A DNA stretch of 64,000 nucleotides, taken from NCBI GenBank assembly GCA_965223755.1, contig CBDCXF010000001.1, forward strand, positions 992,001-1,056,000. Reading direction: 5' to 3'. The stretch's first letter is position 1. The number at the start of each line of letters is the position of its first letter. Origin of the DNA: CBDCXF01 sp965223755. Its GTDB lineage: Bacteria > Acidobacteriota > Thermoanaerobaculia > Multivoradales > JAHEKO01. A program made the translations under genes and the position numbers. This document shows positions 17,339-28,228 of the stretch, one piece after another. The notes under the pieces are model-generated. The model had not been told where the DNA came from, did no database searches, and saw only the letters and a list, made by a program, of their open reading frames with translations.

Positions 17339-17490
17339 TCACTTCGTCATCCCGCGGGGGATTGGGCGCGGGGCGGGAATCGCGACCCCTAACCTTCCGC
17401 CGGAATGACCCAAAGCGCGGGAGCCCGCAAGGGGCTCCCCTACACGTCATCCCCGCGGGGGATTGGGCGCGGGGCGGGGATCCCAGCGTC
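17339..17490. repeat. REP-like family-A and family-B repeats
   Basis: Two copies of a GC-rich family-B word (TCATCCCCGCGGGGGATTGG then GCGCGGGGCGGGGATCCC), at about 17346-17383 and 17447-17484, bracket a family-A hairpin GGGAGCCC/GGGCTCCC at about 17420-17440. Noncoding, between convergent genes. Confidence 0.75.
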
Positions 17491-17496
17491 GTCCTC

Positions 17497-17772
17497 TCAC
17501 GCTGCCTTACGATCTCGGGCGTTGGTCAAGTAGCGCGTAAACCAGGTGCGGTGCAAGATGAGCAGAAGCACGAACACCACCAAGGCGAGAATCGCACTGC
17601 CAACCCACTGCCACGGGGCGGCGAAGAACACGCCAATGGCAAAGCATAGGTAGCCCAAGTAGGCCGGCAAGTCGACCGGGAAGAAGTAGTCGACGAGGAC
17701 GAGGATGACGCTCAAGATGAACATCACCTCCATGATCGGATAATGCGACAGTTGAACTAGAAAATCGGTCAT
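17497..17772 (-). CDS. Small integral membrane protein, unknown
   Basis: A 91-residue protein with three hydrophobic segments (about residues 12-31, 36-52 and 55-74) and a short basic C-terminus (RYLTNARDRKAA). No family motif is recognised; a loose resemblance to NfeD-like small membrane proteins is not enough to name it. AAGGAGG lies 9 bp before its ATG, and the stop of the upstream cyclophilin gene is 14 bp away, so the two are probably cotranscribed. Confidence 0.72.
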   Translation of the reverse strand: MTDFLVQLSHYPIMEVMFILSVILVLVDYFFPVDLPAYLGYLCFAIGVFFAAPWQWVGSAILALVVFVLLLILHRTWFTRYLTNARDRKAA

Positions 17773-17786
17773 TTCATCTCCTCCTT

Positions 17787-18371
17787 CTACTCCTCGGCCG
17801 CGGCAGTCGGCAGCTCCGCAAGGGGAGCCAAATCTCGGTCTTGGATGGTTGCTCGCTCAATCACCACCGGCTCCACTGGGGCGTGGAAGGCGACATTGCC
17901 TTCGTCGCCGACGAACTGCTCGTCGACATCGGTGCGGGCGATCGACAGCACCGTTTGGTAGCCGCTCTCGACCAACCCAAAGACGGCGTAGCGGCCATCC
18001 AAATGCGGACGTGGGGCAACGCAGATATAAAACTCGGTACTGCCACTGTCGGGATCGGCGCCACGCGCCATTCCCACCGCGCCGGTCACGTGCGGATAGG
18101 CGCCAAACTCAGCGCTGACGGTGGGCTGATCGTTTTCACCGCCGTCGCCAGCTTGAATCACGTGGCCGTCGACCACTCGATAGAACTCGGTCCCATCGTA
18201 AAAGCCCTCTTCGACCAAGCGTCGGAACTGGGCCGCCGTCGCCTCCGCGCCTTGCGGCAGGAAGCGAATCGAGATCGGGCCGTGGTTGGTCTCAAGTACA
18301 ACCACCGGCTCGGCCGCCAGGGGAACCAACGAAAACAGACACCACAATGTCACCGCCAAGGTCCTACCCAT
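17787..18371 (-). CDS. Peptidyl-prolyl cis-trans isomerase, cyclophilin type, exported
   Basis: A 194-residue protein with a signal peptide (MGRTLAVTLWCLFSLVPLAAEP) and a cyclophilin domain: VVLETNHGPISIRFLP, FYDGTEFYRVVDGHVIQAGD, GAVGMARGADPDSGSTEFYI and DGRYAVFGLV. It would assist folding of proteins outside the cytosol by isomerising X-Pro bonds. The ATG at 18371 was chosen because the longer frame (to 18443) would place 24 charged residues in front of the signal peptide. It is the first gene of a probable two-gene unit with the small membrane protein downstream. Confidence 0.9.
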   Translation of the reverse strand: MGRTLAVTLWCLFSLVPLAAEPVVVLETNHGPISIRFLPQGAEATAAQFRRLVEEGFYDGTEFYRVVDGHVIQAGDGGENDQPTVSAEFGAYPHVTGAVGMARGADPDSGSTEFYICVAPRPHLDGRYAVFGLVESGYQTVLSIARTDVDEQFVGDEGNVAFHAPVEPVVIERATIQDRDLAPLAELPTAAAEE

Positions 18372-18482
18372 AGTGCAAGCATAGCGGATGCAACCGCGGT
18401 CCTCAGCGCTGCGTAACTCAGCCATCCGGAAGCAGCCGGACAATCAAACGGATCCAAGATTCAATATTTGAAGGAGTGGAAA

Positions 18483-19268
18483 ATGGCAGTAGGAAGATTC
18501 TGTTGGTATGACCTGATGACAACCGATGTCGAGGCGGGCAAGAACTTCTATACCTCGGTGATCGGCTGGGGCATTGAGAAGTGGGACAACGCCGATTTCG
18601 ACTACCCGATGTGGACGACCGCGCGCGGTCCCATCGGCGGCGCGGCCGCCCTGCCGGAAGAGGCGCAAGCCGCGGGCTCACCGCCGCACTGGATCGCCTA
18701 CGTCGAAGTCGCCGACATCAACACGGCGACGACGCGAGTGCAAGAGCTCGGTGGCGCCGTTCACATGGCTGCGACCGAAATCCCGGACACCGGCGAGTTC
18801 GCGGTCGTCGCCGACCCGCAAGGTGCGGTCTTTGCGCTCTACCAGCCCAAGGGCAACTCGTCCGAGGCCACCATGCCTGAAGCGGGCGATTTCTCGTGGA
18901 ACGAGCTGATGACCTCAAACCACGACGACGCACTGGAGTTTTACTCGGCGCTGTTTGGCTGGGAGTCGACTGAGGTCCACGAAATGGCCCCTGGAGCCGA
19001 GTACGTCATCTACGGACAGCCCGGCAACCCGATGCCCCTCGGCGGCATGTTCACCAAAACCGAAGAGATGCAAGGCCCGCCGGCGGCTTGGGTCTACTAC
19101 ATCACCGTCGACGGTCTCGAAGACACGCTGGACAAGGTGCGGGGCAACGGCGGCCAGGTCATCGTCGAACCGATGGAAGTGCCGGGAGGCGACCGCATCG
19201 CCCATTGCGTCGATCCGCAAGGGGCGTTTTTCGCCTTGCATGAGGTTCATAAGGCGGCCGACGCCTAA
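18483..19268 (+). CDS. VOC superfamily protein with two glyoxalase/bleomycin-resistance-like domains
   Basis: A 261-residue protein made of two tandem VOC units, about residues 1-125 (GRFCWYDLMTTDVEAGKNFY) and 130-261 (GDFSWNELMTSNHDDALEFY). Each ends in a DPQGAVFALY or DPQGAFFALH strand. This is the Cfp30B-like two-domain layout; VOC proteins bind divalent metals or small ligands, but no reaction can be assigned. The AAGGAGTGG ribosome site at 18471-18479 fixes the ATG at 18483, not the in-frame one at 18468. It is a single gene followed by a REP-like block. Confidence 0.88.
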   Translation: MAVGRFCWYDLMTTDVEAGKNFYTSVIGWGIEKWDNADFDYPMWTTARGPIGGAAALPEEAQAAGSPPHWIAYVEVADINTATTRVQELGGAVHMAATEIPDTGEFAVVADPQGAVFALYQPKGNSSEATMPEAGDFSWNELMTSNHDDALEFYSALFGWESTEVHEMAPGAEYVIYGQPGNPMPLGGMFTKTEEMQGPPAAWVYYITVDGLEDTLDKVRGNGGQVIVEPMEVPGGDRIAHCVDPQGAFFALHEVHKAADA

Positions 19269-19270
19269 GT

Positions 19271-19343
19271 AGGGGCGGGGCCCCTCGGCTCCGCTCAGAG
19301 CAGGCTTGACCCTGCCCGGGAGCCCGCAAGGGGCTCCCCTACG
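19271..19343. repeat. REP-like element
   Basis: CCCCTCGGCTCCGCTCAGAG and a GGGAGCCC/GGGCTCCC hairpin (19318-19338) repeat the arrangement seen at 738-794. Noncoding gap between the convergent VOC and meaB genes. Confidence 0.75.
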
Positions 19344-19399
19344 CACCATCGTGACCGCCGCGCGGCGGTTGACAAATTTCCCAACCTAGGGGCGGGGGT

Positions 19400-20377
19400 T
19401 TATTCCCGTCGCTGGTTCAGAAAGCGATTGACGAGTTGCCGCGCCGCGGCCCAGGGCGAGGTGGACCCGGCTGCACCGTCATTGAGCAGCCTCCCGCGCA
19501 TCTCCGCAACATTGTCGTCGGCCTCAAATCGATCGACCACAAGGGCCCGCGCCATGGCGTCGATCCACTGACTCTCCTGCTCTCTTCGCGCTTTACGCAG
19601 GTCGCCTGACTGCTCGCGCCGCGCGTAGTCCTTGGCAATAAGGTCCCACAGTTCGGGAATTCCCGAGCCGTCCAAGGCGGAGATAGTCGTCGCCGTCGGC
19701 GACTTCTCGTGCGCCGAGACGTAACCGAGAGCTGCCTGGTACTCCGCCAGCGTCGCCTTGGCTAGCGGCAGGTTGGCGCCGTCGGCCTTGTTGACCACCC
19801 AGGCGTTGGCGTGCTCGAGAATGCCCTTTTTGATCCCTTGCAACTCGTCACCGCTGCCGGGCTGCAGCAACACCAGGAAGAAGTCGACCATTTGCGCCAC
19901 TTGCGTTTCTGACTGCCCCACTCCTACGGTCTCCACCAACACGACATCGTAGCCGGCCGCTTCGCACAGCAGCATCGCCTCGCGGGTGCGCCGCGCAACC
20001 CCACCCAACGTCAAAGAACTCGGCGATGGCCGTATGAACGCTTCGTCGACCTGCGCCAGACGATCCATGCGGCTCTTGTCGCCCAGGATGCTGCCCCCGG
20101 ACACCGTACTCGAGGGATCCACTGCGAGTACCGCTGGACGATTCCCCAACTCCACCAAATGCAGGCCCAAGGTTTCAATCAAGGTGCTCTTGCCCACCCC
20201 AGGCGCTCCGCTGACGCCAACCCGCACCGCATTCCCGGTCGCCGGCAACAGTGCCTCGAGTAGCTCGCGGGCGCATTCTTGGTCCTCGGCCCGCTCGCTC
20301 TCGATCAGGGTGATAGCCCGCGCCAGCGAACGGCGGTCACCGTCGAGCACTCCTTGAATTAGATCTGGTATGTCCAC
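19400..20377 (-). CDS. meaB: Methylmalonyl-CoA mutase-associated G-protein chaperone MeaB
   Basis: A 325-residue GTPase of the MeaB/ArgK family that gates cobalamin loading and protects the B12-dependent mutase from inactivation. It has Walker A GAPGVGKSTLIE (about residues 60-71), the conserved AVDPSSTVSGGSILGDKSRM block, VETVGVGQSE and the NKADGAN guanine-specificity motif. It starts with GTG at 20377 after a GGGACGG stretch, 18 bp downstream of mutB, so it belongs to the mutase operon. The call is firm. Confidence 0.96.
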   Translation of the reverse strand: MDIPDLIQGVLDGDRRSLARAITLIESERAEDQECARELLEALLPATGNAVRVGVSGAPGVGKSTLIETLGLHLVELGNRPAVLAVDPSSTVSGGSILGDKSRMDRLAQVDEAFIRPSPSSLTLGGVARRTREAMLLCEAAGYDVVLVETVGVGQSETQVAQMVDFFLVLLQPGSGDELQGIKKGILEHANAWVVNKADGANLPLAKATLAEYQAALGYVSAHEKSPTATTISALDGSGIPELWDLIAKDYARREQSGDLRKARREQESQWIDAMARALVVDRFEADDNVAEMRGRLLNDGAAGSTSPWAAARQLVNRFLNQRRE

Positions 20378-20395
20378 GCCACCGTCCCGGCCGAG

Positions 20396-22521
<2,126 letters not shown>

Positions 22522-22525
<4 letters not shown>

Positions 22526-23877
22526 ACCACCACCTCCACTTCCGCATCTCTCTCATCGAAGAACGGGGCAAAGTCCGCGTCGCCACTCCATTCTGGATCC
22601 GCCGCAGTCCGCGGTTCATCCGGATGCGGATAGATCGAAGAACCCACCAAGGGAAATGCTGTCTTGGCGCGCTGTTCTCGCCGCCGCGAACGCGCCGCGC
22701 ACAGCTTCTCGCGCAGCACTCCATCCCGCAGGCTCGGCCAGACCCCTCCCTCGCTTTCGACGACTCTCAGCAGCTCCCAGGCCTGCAGCGCTAGTTGTTC
22801 GGTCAACAACTCCACGGCGAGCGATCCCGCCGCCGGGTCCGCCGTCTCGTCGACACGCGCCTCTTGGCGGAGGACGTTGGCGGCCTGCAAAGCCAAGCGG
22901 GCGGCATCTGACGTCGGCTCCGACAAACGATCGTCCCAAGGTAAAACCGTGATGGCATCGGCACCTCCGATGACCGCCGCGGTGGCCTGCCCGGTCGCCC
23001 GCAGGATGTTGGTGCGGTAGCCGCGGCGAGCGTGACCGCGGGAGGAGGTCAGAGCGTGCAGGAACAATTCGCGCGCGGCCTCGGGGGTTCCGCCAGCCGC
23101 CACCAGGAGCCGCGCCAAGACTTCGCGGGCAGCGCGCAGTTTGGCGATTTCGGTCAGCAGGTGGGGGCCGACGGCGAAGTGGAAGATGGTGTCTCCGGCC
23201 AAAGCGTCAACCGCGCTTTCTTGCACGTCGAGTTGACGGTTCAGTGCGAGCCAGGAGGCGCTCACCAGGGCGATCTCGTCCACTGGGTCGCCGCCCGCAG
23301 CGTGTAAATTGAGGCTGGAGCAGGCCCAAGTCGTCGATTCTGCGCTGGTGGAGCCAGCCTCGGGGGCCTGCTCGTAGAGACCGGGCGGATCGTCACTCAG
23401 AAGGTCAGCGACGATCGCTGTGGATACTGGATCGTGATTCCAAGCTACGCGCCGAGTCGAACCCTCAGAGGATGGCTCGCGCTCAGATGACCTCACCGGA
23501 ATGGCGCTCGCCTCCACACCGCTTCGCGCCGGGCCGGATTCACCGTTCAAGGTTGTCCCCTGCGCTTGCGGTGAGGCCTCTTCGGCTTCCGACTCGGCGG
23601 TCAGGCCAGGTTCAAACGCTACTCGCAAGTCGCCGACTGGTATTGCACCCAGATCGGACATCGATAGCCCTGCGCGTCGAATCCACAAACCATCCGCACC
23701 AAACCTCTGCGCTTGCTCCACTTGTTCATCAACGGGACCACGCCGCACGTCGATCAATGCCCAGGTTGCCCAGCCCGCATCCTGGCGCTGGGCCACAGCG
23801 TGAGGACCCGCCTCCTGATAGAGCGGTTCGATCTCCACGCCGTCAGCGGTCACTCGAGATTTGGTTGATTCAACCAC
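22522..23877 (-). CDS. mutA: Methylmalonyl-CoA mutase small (non-catalytic) subunit
   Basis: A 451-residue homologue of the mutase beta chain, which pairs with MutB. Barrel remnants are recognisable (LYQEAGPHAVAQRQDAGWAT, FHFAVGPHLLTEIAKLRAAREV, RTNILRATGQATAAVIGGAD, VDETADPAAGSLAVE). It ends before any cobalamin-binding domain, so it is the short form. Residues about 95-145 are a low-complexity Ser/Glu/Gly stretch that looks like an added linker. GTG start at 23877. The 174-bp gap to icmF upstream leaves room for a separate promoter, while the downstream overlap with mutB implies coupled translation. Confidence 0.9.
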
Positions 23878-24052
23878 TGGTTATTCCAACGGTTTGGGTT
23901 CGCACGCCTCTGCTTCGCAGTTTTGAATTGAATTGGTTTGCTGACTCAATTGCTGGTGCCGTGGGCCAGATACAAGGAGCTGCAATGCAGGCGATCTGGT
24001 GGATCGTCGAGGAGCAGCGACACTGTAGGTGGCTTCACGCCGCCAGCAAAGA

Positions 24053-27000
24053 CTACATGTTGCGCCGGTACTGGCCACCTACTTCATACAGGGCGTGCGT
24101 GATCTGGCCGAGGGTGGCCACTTTGGTGACTTCCATCAAACTGGCAAAGACGTTGCCCCCGGTGACGGCGGCACGCTGCAAGTCGGCGAGTGCCGCGGAG
24201 GTCGCTCCCGCGTTGCGCAGGTGGATGGCATCGCGGGCGGCGATGGCGTCTTCTTTTTCTTCCTGCGTCGCCCGGATCACCTCGCCCGGCGTCACCGTTG
24301 GCGAGCCCTCGGAGCTCAAGAAGGTGTTGACCCCTACCACCGGCAACTCACCGGTGTGCTTGAGGGTCTCGTAGTAGAGCGATTCCTCTTGAATCTTGGT
24401 GCGCTGGTACATGCGCTCCATCGCTCCCAAAACGCCGCCGCGATCAGACAGGCTTTCGAACTCAGCCAGGACCGCCTCTTCGACCAGATCGGTGAGTTCA
24501 TCGATGATGAATGCTCCCTGCAGCGGGTTCTCGTTCTTGGCCAGTCCCAGTTCGCGGTTGATGATGAGTTGAATCGCCTGCGCGCGGCGCACGCTCTCCT
24601 CGGTCGGGGTGGTGATCGCCTCGTCGTAGGCGTTGGTGTGCAGCGAGTTGCAATTGTCGTAGATGGCGTATAGCGCCTGCAACGTGGTGCGAATGTCGTT
24701 GAACGAAATCTCCTGCGCGTGGAGACTCCGCCCCGAAGTCTGAATGTGGTACTTGAGCTTCTGGGAGCGGGCGTTGCCGCCGTACTTGCGGCGGATGGCC
24801 TTGGCCCAGATCCTGCGCGCCACCCGACCCATCACCGAGTACTCCGGGTCCATGCCGTTGGAGAAGAAGAACGACAGGTTGGGCGCGAAGGCGTCGATGT
24901 CCATGCCGCGCGACAAGTAATACTCGACGTAGGTAAAACCGTTGGCAAGGGTAAAAGCGAGCTGGCTGATGGGGTTCGCCCCAGCTTCGGCGATGTGGTA
25001 TCCCGAGATCGACACCGAGTAGAAATTGCGCACCCCGTGGTCGATGAAGTACTGCTGCACGTCACCCATCATGCGCAGGGCGAACTCGGTCGAAAAGATG
25101 CAGGTGTTCTGCGCCTGGTCTTCCTTGAGGATGTCGGCCTGCACCGTGCCGCGGACCTTGGACAGGGTCTCCTCGCGAATGCGTCCGTAGGTCTCAGCGT
25201 CGAGGACCCGGTCGCCCGACGCGCCCAGCAACAACAGCCCGGAGCCGTCGTGGCCTTGGGGAATCTCGCCGCGGTAAGCCGGCCGCACCATGTCCTGATC
25301 CGCGTAGCTCCGGTCGAGTTGCGCTGCAACCTCGTCGACTTTGCCCTGCTCGCGCAGATAGGCCTCACACTGCTGGTCCACAGCGGTGTTGAGGAAAAAC
25401 CCCAGCAGCATCGGCGCCGGGCCATTGATCGTCATCGACACCGAAGTCGCCGGATCGATCAGATTGAAACCGGAGTAGAGGCGCTTGGCGTCGTCGAGCG
25501 ACGCCACCGAGACACCGGAGTTGCCGACCTTGCCGTAGATGTCGGGTCGATGGCCGGGATCCTCGCCGTAGAGAGTCACTGAGTCGAAGGCGGTCGACAA
25601 CCGCTTGGCGGGTTCCTCCAGCGATACGTAGTGGAAGCGCCGGTTGGTGCGCTCGGGACCGCCCTCCCCGGCAAACATGCGCGTCGGGTCCTCGCCCTGA
25701 CGCTTCAAGGGAAACACCCCCGCAGCGTAGGGAAACTCGCCGGGTACATTCTCGGTCAACAACCATCGCAGCACCTCGCCCCAGTCGTGGTACTTGGGCA
25801 GAGCGACGCGCGGAATCTTGAGGTGTGAGAGCGACTCGCGGTGGAGGTCGCGCTCGATCTGCTTGCCGCGCACTTCGTAGGTGAACTTCTCGGCGCTGAA
25901 GCGTTCGCGCTTGGCAGGCCAGGAAGTCAAGGCATCGCGGCATTCCAAGTCGAGCTGCTGCAAGGTCCGGTTGTAGTTCTCGACTAACTCCTGGACTGCC
26001 GCCGAGTCGCTGTCACTGGCTGTCAACTCAGGCGCCCAATCATCGCCTTCTCCACTACCAGTCTCCCCATCACCGGCCTCCCCATCGCGCAGGGCGGCGA
26101 TCGCACCGTAGAGTCGATAGGCCTGGCGGGCGATCGAACACTGCTCCTCGACATGCCTACTGTAGGCGCGATTGTCCTCGGCGATCTCCGCCAAGTAGCG
26201 CACCCGCGCCGGTGGCACGATTGGCGGATCCACCTCATCTTCGAGGGGCAAATCCAGATCGGACGCGAAGGCAGCGCCTGCTTTCTCGGCCAGGGCCGCC
26301 ATCAACGCTTTGTAGAGCCGATTGGTGCCGCCGTCGTTGAACTGCGATGCCACCGTGCCGTAGATGGGTAGTTCGCCGTCGTCGCCGTCAAACTGATTGT
26401 GGTTGCGACGGTATTGCTTGCGCACATCGCGCAGCGCGTCGAGCGAGCCTTTTTTGTCGAATTTGTTGATGGCGATGACGTCGGCAAAGTCGAGCATGTC
26501 GATCTTCTCGAGCTGCGTCGCGGCGCCGTACTCCGAAGTCATCACGTACAGCGACAGGTCGGAGTGCTCGACGATTTCGGTGTCCGACTGGCCGATGCCC
26601 GAGGTTTCGAGGATCACCAAGTCGTAGCCGGCGGCCTGCACGATCTCCACCGCCTGCGCCACATACTTGGACATCGCCAAATTGGACTGGCGCGTCGCCA
26701 GCGAACGCATATACACCCGCGGATGGTGAATCGAGTTCATACGGATGCGGTCGCCCAGGAGCGCCCCACCGCTCTTTCGCCGCGATGGATCCACCGAGAT
26801 CACCGCCGCCGTCTTATCGGGAAAGTCAAGCAGATAGCGGCGCACCAGCTCGTCGACCAAGGACGACTTGCCCGAACCACCGGTCCCGGTAATGCCGAGA
26901 ACCGGGGCGCGCTGTTTTTCAGAAGCGTCGAGTCCGTTGCCGACCGAAGCCAGCATCGACTGCACGTCCCCAACTGTCTCGGGATGGTTTTCCACCAAGC

Positions 27001-27523
27001 TGATCAACCGCGCGATTGCTTGAGGGTCTTTCTCAGCGACCTGGTTTTCTTTACTTGGGGGCCCGGCTCCATTCAAAGGCGGTTCGACCATCGGAAAGTC
27101 ACAACTCTCCAACAGATGGTTGATCATCCCCTGCAAACCCATCTCCCGCCCGTCATCGGGCGAGTAGATGCGGGCGATGCCGTAGGCGTGCAGCTCCTCC
27201 GCCTCCTCGGGCAAGATCGTGCCGCCCCCACCCCCGAAAATCTTGGTCTTCGCCCCCCGCTCCTGGAGCAGGTCGTACATGTACTTGAAGTACTCGATGT
27301 GCCCGCCCTGATAACTGGTGATCGCGATCGCCTGCGCGTCCTCCTCGATCGCACACTCCACAATCTCGGCCACCGAGCGGTTGTGGCCTAGATGAATCAC
27401 CTCCGCCCCCGACGACTGCAAAATCCGCCGCATGACGTTAATCGCGGCGTCATGTCCGTCGAAGAGAGAGGCGGCGGAGACGATGCGAATGGGGTTTTGG
27501 GGTTTGTAGGGGGTTGGTGCCAT
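24053..27523 (-). CDS. icmF: Fused isobutyryl-CoA mutase IcmF
   Basis: A 1156-residue B12-dependent enzyme interconverting isobutyryl-CoA and n-butyryl-CoA, with its own G-protein chaperone. In order: cobalamin domain (SLFDGHDAAINVMRR, about residues 20-150), MeaB-like GTPase (GTGGSGKSSL, SVDPSRRKSGGALLGDRIRM, NKFDKKG, about 200-400), linker, then the mutase barrel. Phe617 (RMFAGEGG) and Gln805 (DQAQNTCIF) stand where methylmalonyl-CoA mutase has Tyr and Arg, the signature of isobutyryl-CoA mutases. ATG at 27523 is preferred over the in-frame TTG at 27535. The gene begins 30 bp after the membrane protein of the graspetide-like cassette and could share its transcript. No cobalamin riboswitch was recognised. 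Confidence 0.95.
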   Translation of the reverse strand: MAPTPYKPQNPIRIVSAASLFDGHDAAINVMRRILQSSGAEVIHLGHNRSVAEIVECAIEEDAQAIAITSYQGGHIEYFKYMYDLLQERGAKTKIFGGGGGTILPEEAEELHAYGIARIYSPDDGREMGLQGMINHLLESCDFPMVEPPLNGAGPPSKENQVAEKDPQAIARLISLVENHPETVGDVQSMLASVGNGLDASEKQRAPVLGITGTGGSGKSSLVDELVRRYLLDFPDKTAAVISVDPSRRKSGGALLGDRIRMNSIHHPRVYMRSLATRQSNLAMSKYVAQAVEIVQAAGYDLVILETSGIGQSDTEIVEHSDLSLYVMTSEYGAATQLEKIDMLDFADVIAINKFDKKGSLDALRDVRKQYRRNHNQFDGDDGELPIYGTVASQFNDGGTNRLYKALMAALAEKAGAAFASDLDLPLEDEVDPPIVPPARVRYLAEIAEDNRAYSRHVEEQCSIARQAYRLYGAIAALRDGEAGDGETGSGEGDDWAPELTASDSDSAAVQELVENYNRTLQQLDLECRDALTSWPAKRERFSAEKFTYEVRGKQIERDLHRESLSHLKIPRVALPKYHDWGEVLRWLLTENVPGEFPYAAGVFPLKRQGEDPTRMFAGEGGPERTNRRFHYVSLEEPAKRLSTAFDSVTLYGEDPGHRPDIYGKVGNSGVSVASLDDAKRLYSGFNLIDPATSVSMTINGPAPMLLGFFLNTAVDQQCEAYLREQGKVDEVAAQLDRSYADQDMVRPAYRGEIPQGHDGSGLLLLGASGDRVLDAETYGRIREETLSKVRGTVQADILKEDQAQNTCIFSTEFALRMMGDVQQYFIDHGVRNFYSVSISGYHIAEAGANPISQLAFTLANGFTYVEYYLSRGMDIDAFAPNLSFFFSNGMDPEYSVMGRVARRIWAKAIRRKYGGNARSQKLKYHIQTSGRSLHAQEISFNDIRTTLQALYAIYDNCNSLHTNAYDEAITTPTEESVRRAQAIQLIINRELGLAKNENPLQGAFIIDELTDLVEEAVLAEFESLSDRGGVLGAMERMYQRTKIQEESLYYETLKHTGELPVVGVNTFLSSEGSPTVTPGEVIRATQEEKEDAIAARDAIHLRNAGATSAALADLQRAAVTGGNVFASLMEVTKVATLGQITHALYEVGGQYRRNM

Positions 27524-27553
27524 TTGATTCACCAATTCTCTCAGAACATCTGG

Positions 27554-28228
27554 CTACCAAGGGCCAGTGAGCAGGTTATGGTCGGCGCCAGCAGGCTCAC
27601 CAAGCACAATCAGAAGAGCAGCGATTAGCAGTGCGACAAAGCCCCTTGTGAGCCACGCTCTCGCCTGTAGCAAGTCGTCCAGCTTTCTATCGGCGGTCCA
27701 TTGCGCTGCCTGCGCTCCCAGATCTTCTGCAGACAACGCGCTGATCGGATCTTCAGTATGTTCCGGGTATATGTATTTTCCAACGTGATCGATACCCCAG
27801 GCACCCATAGCCGACAAAGCAAAGAAAAAAATGCTTAGCCAAGACGGCACCATGAATAGGTCTAAGGGAGTCCACGCAGCCAACAAAGTCTTGGTGACAC
27901 CAAGGGAGACCCCCAGTAAGACGAGACTCAGATTAAGGAGTCTCGCAGCTTTTTCCTCGGCCGCCTGGGCGCGTTCGCGCGCCATGTCGTGAGCTCGACG
28001 GGCTTGATCGAGATAGCTCCTTGCTTTATCTGGGTCCAGGCTTGAGTTGAACTCCGTCGGCACTGGAAGGGTAATCCCTGCTCCAGGCGGCAAGAACCGA
28101 TTAGGGGTCTTCTTTGGAAGAAGATCCCACCAGAACCTCCTCCATAAGCTGGGCCAAGTACCTGGGTCCCTAGCTGGTTCTTTGTGCAACCAGCCGACCA
28201 ATCGGCCTAAGGGGCCTTTAGTATCCAT
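27554..28228 (-). CDS. Coiled-coil/three-TM membrane protein of the graspetide-like cassette, unknown function
   Basis: A 224-residue protein not matched to a known family. Residues 1-60 are Trp/Pro-rich and soluble. About 68-97 form a charged helix (SYLDQARRAHDMARERAQAA) likely to be coiled coil. Two membrane helices follow (about 98-117 and 124-145), then a soluble segment with LSAEDLGAQAAQWTADRKLD, then a third helix (about 192-209). Its ATG at 28228 lies inside the 3' end of the ATP-grasp gene, an 11-bp overlap that implies translational coupling. Possible roles include export, immunity or membrane effector; none is shown. A SLATT-like arrangement of helix plus two TMs is only a loose visual similarity. 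Confidence 0.72.
   Translation of the reverse strand: MDTKGPLGRLVGWLHKEPARDPGTWPSLWRRFWWDLLPKKTPNRFLPPGAGITLPVPTEFNSSLDPDKARSYLDQARRAHDMARERAQAAEEKAARLLNLSLVLLGVSLGVTKTLLAAWTPLDLFMVPSWLSIFFFALSAMGAWGIDHVGKYIYPEHTEDPISALSAEDLGAQAAQWTADRKLDDLLQARAWLTRGFVALLIAALLIVLGEPAGADHNLLTGPW

Noticed and set aside
19350..19372. CCGCC-GCGC-GGCGG palindrome as terminator of meaB or the VOC gene
   Set aside because: No T tract on either strand and practically no loop.
26399..27391. 330-residue plus-strand ORF over icmF
   Set aside because: Antisense shadow of the IcmF cobalamin and GTPase domains.
27524..27553. Cobalamin riboswitch before icmF
   Set aside because: The gap is only 30 bp and no B12-box-like sequence was recognised there or in the 174-bp gap before mutA.
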